A DNA stretch of 7,937 nucleotides from JBDGSM01 sp042217615 (lineage in GTDB: Archaea > Nanohalarchaeota > Nanosalinia > Nanosalinales > Nanosalinaceae), in the NCBI GenBank assembly GCA_042217615.1, contig JBDGSI010000074.1, forward strand, positions 1-7,937, written 5' to 3'. The position numbers were made by a program, and so were the translations under genes. Positions 1 to 5,248 of this stretch are shown in pieces. Below the pieces are notes generated by a model. It did not search any database, was not told the DNA's origin, and was given only the letters and a program-made list of their open reading frames with translations. Each line of letters begins with the position of its first letter. Within the stretch, counting starts at the first letter, position 1.

Positions 1-263
1 TTCAGGAAGAACTCAGCTGTAGCTCCGAAGTTAGAGAAGCGTTAGGCGTCTTTCACTTCTTTAAAGGCGAACAGAACGAGGGAAAACAGGTTGTCGTAAC
101 AGTCTTCAAAGCTGAAATAGGTGAGCAGGAGATTGATGTAACCTCCAACCCTGCTGAGGATTACATCACGGATTATCGCTGGCTTAAACCGGAAGAGCTG
201 GTTGAAAAAATAGAGAACCACAAACCACTGAAACAGTGGATAGAAAAACAGTACAAACTCTAG
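1..263 (+). CDS. NUDIX hydrolase, C-terminal fragment (5' end outside window)
   Basis: The open frame begins at position 3, runs for 86 codons and ends with TAG at 261-263; its start lies upstream of the window. The visible product begins QEEL, which fits the end of a NUDIX box (REUxEExGU). A strand-rich core follows (VFHFFKGE, then VVVTVFKAEIGE) and then YRWLKPEEL, the typical late NUDIX segment in which an acidic stretch precedes a W-x-x-x-E-L helix. NUDIX enzymes hydrolyse nucleoside diphosphate-linked compounds such as oxidised dNTPs, NDP-sugars or ADP-ribose. The substrate cannot be read from this half, and the catalytic glutamates of the box lie mostly outside the window. It is in the same direction as the next ORF, which has its own TATA-like tract, so it is probably a separate unit. 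The family call rests on the C-terminal pattern only. Confidence 0.62.
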   Translation, partial: QEELSCSSEVREALGVFHFFKGEQNEGKQVVVTVFKAEIGEQEIDVTSNPAEDYITDYRWLKPEELVEKIENHKPLKQWIEKQYKL

Positions 264-277
264 CAGATACCCTTCCG

Positions 278-286
278 TTTTTTATT
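278..286 (+). promoter_or_regulatory. TATA-like promoter of the smc'-PIN chimera, also a possible T-tract terminator of the NUDIX gene
   Basis: A T6-A-T-T tract sits in the 48-nt gap between the NUDIX stop and the ATG at 312. Its centre is about 30 nt before the start, and there is no Shine-Dalgarno-like purine run before the ATG. This is the geometry of an archaeal leaderless promoter. The same T6 run could also terminate the upstream gene, since archaeal RNA polymerase stops at T tracts. Inferred from position and composition only. Confidence 0.45.
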
Positions 287-311
287 CATTCCAGTTTAAT
301 GGTTTTCTGGG

Positions 312-809
312 ATGTCAGAGGCTGTAGCTAAGGAATCCACGGTTGAAGAGAAGGAAGAGGTCGGGGAAGGCTCCACCAAGATCAACAAGGTGACCTGCAA
401 AGGCTTCAAGTCCTTCCAGCAGAAGACCGCAGTACCTTTCTACGAAGGCCTGACCGCGATAGTCGGCGACAACGGAAACGGAAAATCAAACGTTTTAGAC
501 GGAATAAGCTTTGTGTTCGGCCGCAGAAGCTCCAAGATCCGCGCCGAAAAAATGACTCAGCTAATATTCAACGGAGGCGACTCCCGCAAACCAGCAGACT
601 ACGCCAAAGTCACGGTCACACTTGACAACACCTCAGGCATCTTCGACGAGTTCCTGGAAAATGAAGGCGAGATGATAGGGATACTTGATGTTATGATAGC
701 AGCTATAGCAGTTACAAGTTCAGCGACGGTTCTGACTTATGACTCCGACTTCAGGAAACTGAAAGAATTCTCCGGTTTCAACTGTGAAGTACTGGAGAAT
801 ACAGCTTAA
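312..809 (+). CDS. Chimeric ORF: truncated Smc N-terminal ATPase lobe fused to a VapC-like PIN C-terminus
   Basis: The product is 165 aa. Residues 22-118 align without gaps to residues 17-113 of the intact Smc encoded just downstream (83 of 97 identical). They include the P-loop, here GDNGNGKSN at 52-60 instead of the usual GPNGSGKSN, and the conserved LIFNGG block at 84-89. From about residue 120 the Smc homology stops abruptly and the protein continues as a PIN-domain C-terminus: ILDVMIAAIA (124-133) and VLTYDSDFRKL (140-150). These match the third acidic helix motif (D126) and the T-x-D-x-D-F motif (D144/D146) of VapC toxins. It has no Smc Q-loop, arms, hinge, signature motif or Walker B, and the first half of the PIN domain, including its first acidic residues, is absent. 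It should therefore lack complete ATPase or nuclease function. Both parts stay in frame and a promoter-like tract precedes the ATG, so it may be expressed; a recombination relic is equally plausible. Confidence 0.7.
   Translation: MSEAVAKESTVEEKEEVGEGSTKINKVTCKGFKSFQQKTAVPFYEGLTAIVGDNGNGKSNVLDGISFVFGRRSSKIRAEKMTQLIFNGGDSRKPADYAKVTVTLDNTSGIFDEFLENEGEMIGILDVMIAAIAVTSSATVLTYDSDFRKLKEFSGFNCEVLENTA
375..665 (+). repeat. Diverged duplicate of the smc 5' region, upstream copy
   Basis: These 291 bp pair with 910-1200 inside smc without a gap. By hand I count 78 mismatches, about 73% identity. The first 20 bases of each copy are identical. Most mismatches are synonymous third-position changes, often C here and T in smc. 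The homology ends near the GAA at 663-665, where the PIN-like segment begins. Confidence 0.85.
669..809 (+). pseudogene. 3' remnant of a vapC-type PIN-domain toxin gene
   Basis: About 46 codons encode the C-terminal third of a PIN domain, which is normally about 130 aa. Visible are the aspartate-plus-IAA helix (ILDVMIAAIA) and the VLTYDSDF strand-turn holding the fourth acidic position, followed by the usual short ending GFNCEVLE. The N-terminal D-x-x-x-x-x-D strand and the middle glutamate needed for the Mg2+-dependent RNase site are missing, and no antitoxin gene is visible upstream. Codons here are more A/T-rich than in the preceding smc' part, which supports a junction of two sources. A toxin remnant is the simplest reading; the name VapC rests on motif recognition. 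Confidence 0.65.
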
Positions 810-825
810 ACCTTTCTTCACCCTG

Positions 826-836
826 TTTTTTAATTT
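826..836 (+). promoter_or_regulatory. TATA-like promoter of smc
   Basis: T6-A-A-T-T-T lies between the chimera's stop (807-809) and the smc ATG at 862, with its centre about 31 nt before the ATG. There is no Shine-Dalgarno site at the ATG, which fits a leaderless mRNA. The tract lies inside the upstream in-frame extension that would begin at 784, and this argues against the longer start. The layout closely resembles that before the chimera at 312. Confidence 0.55.
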
Positions 837-861
837 GGGACAGTTCATTCCATATGTACTG

Positions 862-3396
862 ATGAGTGAGCAGGAAGAAGATACAGGAAACGAAGACGGA
901 TCTGCTGATACCAAGATCAACAAGGTGACATGTAAAGGTTTCAAGTCGTTTCAGAGAAAGACCGCAGTCCCTTTTTATGAAGGCCTTACTGCGATTGTGG
1001 GGGAGAATGGAAGCGGTAAAAGCAATATTCTGGATGCCTTAAGTTTTGTGTTCGGCAGGCGTTCTTCCAAGCTGCGTGCGGAGAGGATGGAGCAGTTAAT
1101 TTTCAATGGCGGCGACTCAAGGAAAGCTGCGGATTATGCAAAGGTTTCTGTCTATCTTGACAACTCCTCCGGGATTTTTGACGAGTTTCTAGAGGATGAA
1201 GATGAGGCCGATGAGATCAAGGTAGGTAGAAAGATTACGCAGGCAGGCTCTTCGATGTACAAGTTCCAGGGCAGCAACTGTAAGGCCTCTAAAATTGATG
1301 ACATTGCTCGGAAGGCGAATATTGATCCTGGCGGCTATCATTTTGTCAGGCAAGGTAAAGTGACTGAGATAGTTGAGCAGAGTGATGTGGAGCGTAGGAA
1401 AGTTGTTGATGAGCTTTCTGGAGTCGCCGAGTTTGATGAAAAGAAGGAGGAAGCTGAGGAGGAACTTGAAGAAGTTGAGGAGAAACTGGAGCAGCAGGAA
1501 CTTGTTCTTAATGAGAAGAAGGATCGTTTGAAGAAGTTGAAGGAGGAGAAAGAGCTTGCTTTAAAGTACAGGGAGCTTGAGGAGCGTAAGAAAAAGCTTG
1601 AGGCCTCTATTCTTGAAGTACGTAAGAGAGCGCTGTCTAACCAGCTTGCAAATATTAATACCGATACCTCTAAGAAGAAGGAGAGGATAGAAGAGTTAGA
1701 GAAAAAGGTTGAAGAGATTGATGAAGAGATTGAGGAGAAGCAGGACAGGATTGAAGAGATTGAGGAGAAGCAGAGTCAGGGAGGAGATGATATACAGCAT
1801 TTGGAGAACCGTATTGAGAAAAAGAAAGGTAAGATTGAGAATAAGAGAGATAAGATAGAGGATTTGGAGGAAACTATCGAAGAACTGGAGAAGATGCAGA
1901 GCCGTGGCAGCAACAAGAAGCGTGCTGTGAAAGCTGTCCTGAACATGGATAACAGCAGGATTCACGGAGCTTTTGAAGATTTAATATCTGCCGAGGAACG
2001 TTTCGGAGTTGCTATTGAAACAGCTGCAGGCGGACACATGGATGACGTAGTGGTAGAGGATAGAGACGTTGCAACAGACGCTATCAACTATTTAAAACGT
2101 CAAAATATTGGAAGAGCACGGATGCTGCCTCTGGACAAGATAAAAGACCGTTCAAAAAGCGCTAAGGCCAAAATGGCGAAGAAAAAGAAAGGAGTAATTG
2201 ACTTTGCCGCAAACCTGGTAGAATACGACAGCAGGTTTGACAAAGCCATCAGATACGTTTTCAGCGATACACTTGTCGCCGAAGACCTTGATTCTGTAAA
2301 GAACATTGACGGTGTAAGAGTTGTTACTCTTGATGGAGACGTTATGAGCCGTGGAGGAGCAATGAGCGGAGGTAAAAGCAAGAAAAGCCGGGGAAGCAGC
2401 AAGAACCTGTCCAAAAGCCTGGACCCTGAAGCCAAGAAGAAGGAGAAGAAAGAAGTTAAGAAAGAGATAGAAGGCCTTCAGAAAGATATTGCAGAGCTTA
2501 AGCAGATGAAGAAGAGGAAGGAAGAGGAAAAAGAGACTGATGAAGAGCTTAGAGAAGAGAAAAGCGAGTTAAGAAGTCAGCTGCAGGATTTAAGGGATGA
2601 AAGGCAGGATAAGTACAGTGAGAAGGAGCGTTTGAAGTCTAAAATAGATCAGATTGGAAGCAAGAAGGCTAATACGAAGGCAGAACTTGATAATGTTAAA
2701 GATGATCTTGAAGAGTACGATCTCAGTGAGGAAGAGCTTATAGGCCTTGATTCTTCTCCTGAAGATTTGAAGTCTAAGAAGAGGAAGGTTGTGAAGAAGC
2801 AGAACTCTATGGGGCCTGTGAACATGCGGGCGATTGAGGAGTACAAGCAGAAGAAGGAGGAGTTTGACGAGTTCCAGGAGCAGGTTTCGGAGATACGGCA
2901 GGAGAAGCTTGAGATAGAGGATTTGATCCAGGAAATTGAGCAGGAGAAACGTGAACGGTTTATGAATACTTTGAACAAGCTGCAGGACAGTTTCTCCAGG
3001 ATATTTGAGAAACTGTTTGGCGGAGGTAACGGAGAACTGGTTTTAGAGGACGATGATATTAATAAAGGCCTTAAGATCAGGGCTGCACCTCCTGACAAGG
3101 ATCCTCATATCATTACTGCGTTGTCAGGCGGGGAGAAGACAATGACTGCTATCGCCTTTGTATTTGCGATCCTTGAGTACGAGGAAAGTCCTTTCTATAT
3201 AATGGATGAGATCGATGCTGCACTGGATGAAACCAATTCGAAGAAGCTTTCAGAGCTTTTGAAGGATTATGCAGAAGGCAACCAGTTCATCGTGATCAGT
3301 CACAATGATATTACTGTAAGACATGCAGAGAGAGCTTACGGAGTATCAATGCGTGACGGAGTTTCAAAGGTTAGAAGCATAGAGCTAGATGAGTAA
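862..3396 (+). CDS. smc: Chromosome segregation/condensation ATPase Smc (short-armed)
   Basis: This is the core ATPase of the Smc-ScpA-ScpB condensin, which organises and segregates the chromosome. In the 844-aa product: Walker A GENGSGKS 47-54, LIFNGG 79-84, Q-loop FVRQGK 161-166, first coiled-coil arm about 190-355, hinge about 360-505 (IETAAGGHMDDVV, GRARMLPLDKI, ending MSRGGAMSGG), second arm about 515-700 with the conserved GPVNMRAIEEY at 651-661, signature LSGGEKT 754-760, Walker B YIMDE 779-783, D-loop ALDETN, and H-loop VISHN 811-815. All ATPase motifs are intact. The usual length is about 1150-1200 aa; the missing ~300 residues come about equally from both arms, so this is a genuine short form and not a truncation. 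Position 3 of the P-loop is E where P is usual. An in-frame ATG at 784 would add 26 residues, but they are unlike Smc and run through the promoter, so I start at 862. Homologous to the chimera upstream. Confidence 0.95.
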   Translation: MSEQEEDTGNEDGSADTKINKVTCKGFKSFQRKTAVPFYEGLTAIVGENGSGKSNILDALSFVFGRRSSKLRAERMEQLIFNGGDSRKAADYAKVSVYLDNSSGIFDEFLEDEDEADEIKVGRKITQAGSSMYKFQGSNCKASKIDDIARKANIDPGGYHFVRQGKVTEIVEQSDVERRKVVDELSGVAEFDEKKEEAEEELEEVEEKLEQQELVLNEKKDRLKKLKEEKELALKYRELEERKKKLEASILEVRKRALSNQLANINTDTSKKKERIEELEKKVEEIDEEIEEKQDRIEEIEEKQSQGGDDIQHLENRIEKKKGKIENKRDKIEDLEETIEELEKMQSRGSNKKRAVKAVLNMDNSRIHGAFEDLISAEERFGVAIETAAGGHMDDVVVEDRDVATDAINYLKRQNIGRARMLPLDKIKDRSKSAKAKMAKKKKGVIDFAANLVEYDSRFDKAIRYVFSDTLVAEDLDSVKNIDGVRVVTLDGDVMSRGGAMSGGKSKKSRGSSKNLSKSLDPEAKKKEKKEVKKEIEGLQKDIAELKQMKKRKEEEKETDEELREEKSELRSQLQDLRDERQDKYSEKERLKSKIDQIGSKKANTKAELDNVKDDLEEYDLSEEELIGLDSSPEDLKSKKRKVVKKQNSMGPVNMRAIEEYKQKKEEFDEFQEQVSEIRQEKLEIEDLIQEIEQEKRERFMNTLNKLQDSFSRIFEKLFGGGNGELVLEDDDINKGLKIRAAPPDKDPHIITALSGGEKTMTAIAFVFAILEYEESPFYIMDEIDAALDETNSKKLSELLKDYAEGNQFIVISHNDITVRHAERAYGVSMRDGVSKVRSIELDE
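910..1200 (+). repeat. Diverged duplicate of the smc 5' region, copy inside smc
   Basis: Partner of 375-665. It covers Smc residues 17-113, from just after the acidic N-terminal leader through the P-loop to the acidic FDEFLEDE segment. The leaders before the repeat differ in sequence and length (21 residues in the chimera, 16 here). Confidence 0.85.
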
Positions 3397-3400
3397 AAAA
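3395..3400 (-). terminator. Possible T-tract terminator of the small membrane protein gene
   Basis: Read on the minus strand, a run of six T follows the stop codon of the 3414-3635 gene by 13 nt. It overlaps the smc stop codon on the other strand. There is no stem-loop; archaeal termination at T runs does not need one. Weak evidence by composition only. Confidence 0.35.
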
Positions 3401-3413
3401 TTAGTTTACAGCT

Positions 3414-3635
3414 TCAGGACTCGAATATTCTTTTATCCACCGTCCAGAAAATGCACGCTCCGATAAACTGGGTTAAAACCAGGTTAATCTGCACCGGAAG
3501 ATGGAAGAAATCAAGTAAGGTCATCGGCAACAGCATCACCAGAGTAGATAGCTGCCATCTTCCATGGTATTTCAAGTACTTTCTCTTCTCAAAACCATCA
3601 AAGAAACCCGAAAAGAACTTGAAGAAACCTGCCAT
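3414..3635 (-). CDS. Small two-helix membrane protein, conserved DPANN-type hypothetical
   Basis: From the ATG at 3635 the product is 73 aa. It has a basic, Phe-rich N-terminus, then KYHGRWQLSTLVMLLPMTLL (helix 1), a short turn at DFFHLPVQ, helix 2 NLVLTQFIGACIFWTVD, and the ending DKRIFES. The pattern RWQLST, hydrophobic helix, IGAxIFWxVDxxIF resembles short two-helix proteins I remember from DPANN and related small genomes, so I think this is a real gene although its function is unknown. A basic cytoplasmic start and two helices predict both ends inside. Possible alternative starts are GTG at 3638 and TTG at 3644, which would add one and three residues. It is convergent with smc (17 nt between stop codons) and divergent from scpA. 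No clear ribosome binding site; a weak T6 run at 3665-3670 on its strand could be its promoter. The opposite-strand frames over it look like shadows. Confidence 0.65.
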   Translation of the reverse strand: MAGFFKFFSGFFDGFEKRKYLKYHGRWQLSTLVMLLPMTLLDFFHLPVQINLVLTQFIGACIFWTVDKRIFES

Positions 3636-3644
3636 CACGTTCAA

Positions 3645-3852
3645 AGAAGGAAATACTTAGAGTCAAAAAACCTTCTATTAATCCAAAGGCCAGAGAAAAA
3701 CTGCGCTTTGTCGAAGGTAAGGAAGCAGGGTTTAAAGGCCTTCATTCCGCATTTTCCATATAGAAAGGGGGTTGAATAGGGAATGAATAAACGCCAGATG
3801 GGGGAGAAGCCAATAATCGATGTTTAGTATCAAATCCGCTGGTTGATCTGTA
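3645..3852. other. 208-bp divergent intergenic region between the small membrane gene and scpA
   Basis: No convincing gene with a start codon lies here. The plus frame ending with TAG at 3761-3763 reads as a hydrophilic, coding-like tail (INPKAREKLRFVEGKEAGFK) but has no start, so it may be a gene remnant. An AGGCCT palindrome sits at 3736-3741. The scpA promoter-like sequence lies at its right end. I saw no tRNA-like arms. Confidence 0.5.
3823..3830 (+). promoter_or_regulatory. TATA-like promoter of scpAB
   Basis: TTTAGTAT is centred about 26 nt before the scpA ATG at 3853, with no Shine-Dalgarno site near the ATG. This indicates a leaderless scpAB transcript independent of smc. Inferred from spacing and sequence. 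Confidence 0.5.
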
Positions 3853-4563
3853 ATGGAAGAACATGATATCGAGGCCTTAGTTGAACAGCCCTGGGAGGAA
3901 ACCCTTGACTTTCTGACAGCTGATATGCCTCCCCAGGATATAGACATAGCTCTTCTTGCGGACAGGTACCGAGATTATCTTTCTGAACTTCAGGGATACG
4001 ATCTTTCTATCCCTGCAAAGGCTATCCGTGTCTGCGCAGCGCTTCTCAGGATGAAAGCCAAGGCCTTGTACTTTGAAGAGGAGGAAGAAGAAGTTGAGGA
4101 AGATCCTATGGACTTTGAGGAAGATTTTGCAGAAGATAACTTCGAGGAGGATACTACGGAGTTAACTGTAGGCCCTGACCTTGATATGCCGGTGAAACAG
4201 AAGCCGGAGAGACGTATGAGACTTGATGAGTTGAAGAACGCGTTGAGGGATGCTGTTGAAGTGAATAAGAGGCGTGAACAGCGTCAGGAGCAACGTATGG
4301 AGATGGATCAACGTTTTGAAATGGATGAAGAAGACATCAATGATAAACTGGATAGGCTTCTGGGTTCGATAAAGAATATTGTATCGACAGAAACCAAGGA
4401 GAAAGTGAATTTTGACGAGATACTGGAGCAGAAAGATAAGGAGGAGAAGATAGAAAAATTCAAGCATATCCTGCACCTTGAAAACGATGAAAAAGTCGAA
4501 CTTATACAGGAAGAATTTATGGGCGAACTTGAAATAAAACCTGAAGAAAACAAGATAAACTGA
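3853..4563 (+). CDS. scpA: Segregation and condensation protein ScpA (kleisin)
   Basis: ScpA is the kleisin that bridges the two Smc heads and recruits ScpB. In the 236-aa product the N-terminal kleisin domain, about 14-73 (PWEETLDFL, DIALLADRYRDYLSEL, then IRVCAALLRMKAKALYF), matches the helical bundle that binds the Smc neck. An acidic linker follows at about 75-112, then a charged helix (RMRLDELKNALRDAVEVNKR, 121-140) typical of archaeal ScpA. The C-terminal winged helix at about 187-228 (FDEILEQ, FKHILHLEN, VELIQEEFMGELEI) is the part that contacts the Smc cap. Length is normal for the family. The ATG at 3853 is chosen because a TATA-like box precedes it by about 26 nt and the conserved domain begins 13 residues in. 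scpB starts 10 nt after its stop, so the two form one unit. Synonymous codon choice is T-rich, unlike the C-rich scpB. Confidence 0.9.
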   Translation: MEEHDIEALVEQPWEETLDFLTADMPPQDIDIALLADRYRDYLSELQGYDLSIPAKAIRVCAALLRMKAKALYFEEEEEEVEEDPMDFEEDFAEDNFEEDTTELTVGPDLDMPVKQKPERRMRLDELKNALRDAVEVNKRREQRQEQRMEMDQRFEMDEEDINDKLDRLLGSIKNIVSTETKEKVNFDEILEQKDKEEKIEKFKHILHLENDEKVELIQEEFMGELEIKPEENKIN

Positions 4564-4565
4564 GG
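4562..4565 (+). promoter_or_regulatory. Shine-Dalgarno-like GAGG that sets the scpB GTG start
   Basis: GAGG overlaps the scpA stop codon (4561-4563) and lies 8 nt before GTG at 4574. No in-frame ATG is available near the beginning of the scpB homology. As the second gene of the unit, scpB would be expected to use a ribosome binding site, in contrast to the leaderless first genes. Confidence 0.5.
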
Positions 4566-4573
4566 CGACAACC

Positions 4574-5248
4574 GTGGAAAATGAAAAAAAGGCAAGGCTG
4601 GAAGCCGCTCTCTACCTGGCAGAAGAACCACTGGACAAAAAACAGATAGCAGACGTCCTCGACCTCGGAAGCATAGGCTTCGTCGACATGCTAATTGAAG
4701 AATTCCAGGAAGCGCTCGAAACAGAAGACAGAGGCCTTGAAGTCATCGAAACCAACCAGGGCTACGAAATAAAAGTAAAAAACAAACACCTGGAACACGT
4801 AGACCACCTCGCACCGCATCAAGACCTGAACAAAGGCCAGCTCCGAACACTTTCCATCATCGCATACAACGCCCCTATAGAACAGACAGACATCGTCGAA
4901 ATCAGAGGAAACCGGGCCTACCAGCACATAAAAGAACTTGAGAACCGTGGATTCCTCAACAAAGAAAAAGACGGCAGAACCGCGATCCTATCCATGACAG
5001 ACTTCTTCCTCGACTACTTCAATATAGATTCACTGGAGGAGTTCAAGCAAGGCCTTGAAGAAGACCTGGACACAGAGGTCATCGGCGCAGACGAGGAAAA
5101 AATAGAGGAGGCCTCAGACGAAGAGGCCGGAGAAAAAGATTCCGATGATGTAGAAGAAGTGGATCACGAGGAAACCCGGGGACAGGTTCAAGAGGAAGAA
5201 GCGGATGAAGGCCCTCCAACATTCGCTGACAAGAACGAAGTTCTCTAA
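4574..5248 (+). CDS. scpB: Segregation and condensation protein ScpB
   Basis: ScpB is the dimeric winged-helix (kite) subunit that binds the central part of ScpA in condensin. In the 224-aa product the first winged helix (about 6-80) opens with EAALYLAEEPLDKKQIADVL, the family's usual start. The second (about 88-150) holds LSIIAYNAPIEQTDIVEIRG (93-112), close to the consensus LxIIAYxQPITrxEIexIRG, then LENRGFL and the MTDFFLDYF strand and helix. Conserved folding ends near 160. The rest, about 165-215, is a very acidic tail rich in E and D that may be disordered and halophile-related. Start is GTG with an upstream GAGG. The stop TAA at 5246-5248 overlaps the stop of the convergent gene. Third positions are much richer in C and A than in scpA. 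Confidence 0.9.
   Translation: MENEKKARLEAALYLAEEPLDKKQIADVLDLGSIGFVDMLIEEFQEALETEDRGLEVIETNQGYEIKVKNKHLEHVDHLAPHQDLNKGQLRTLSIIAYNAPIEQTDIVEIRGNRAYQHIKELENRGFLNKEKDGRTAILSMTDFFLDYFNIDSLEEFKQGLEEDLDTEVIGADEEKIEEASDEEAGEKDSDDVEEVDHEETRGQVQEEEADEGPPTFADKNEVL

Noticed and set aside
784..861. Longer smc start at ATG 784, adding 26 residues
   Set aside because: The extra residues (LKPFFTLFFNLGQF and so on) do not look like Smc, they overlap the chimera's end and run through the T6 promoter-like tract; the acidic leader from 862 resembles that of the chimera.
1722..1773. Exact 22-nt repeat at 30-nt period (1722-1743 and 1752-1773)
   Set aside because: It encodes two similar coiled-coil turns (EEIEEKQ) in the Smc arm; ordinary low-complexity repetition, not a mobile or regulatory repeat.
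1696..3098. Open minus-strand frames inside smc
   Set aside because: Low-complexity Leu/Ser-rich translations mirror the Glu/Lys coiled-coil codons; they are shadows of smc.
3641..3745. 34-aa minus-strand ORF upstream of the small membrane protein, ending where that gene could start at TTG
   Set aside because: Short and not protein-like, with no promoter or ribosome site; possible translational coupling cannot be supported.
3451..3779. Plus-strand ORFs over the small membrane gene
   Set aside because: They are the complement of a minus-strand gene with clear membrane helices and a recognisable motif; their own translations look random.
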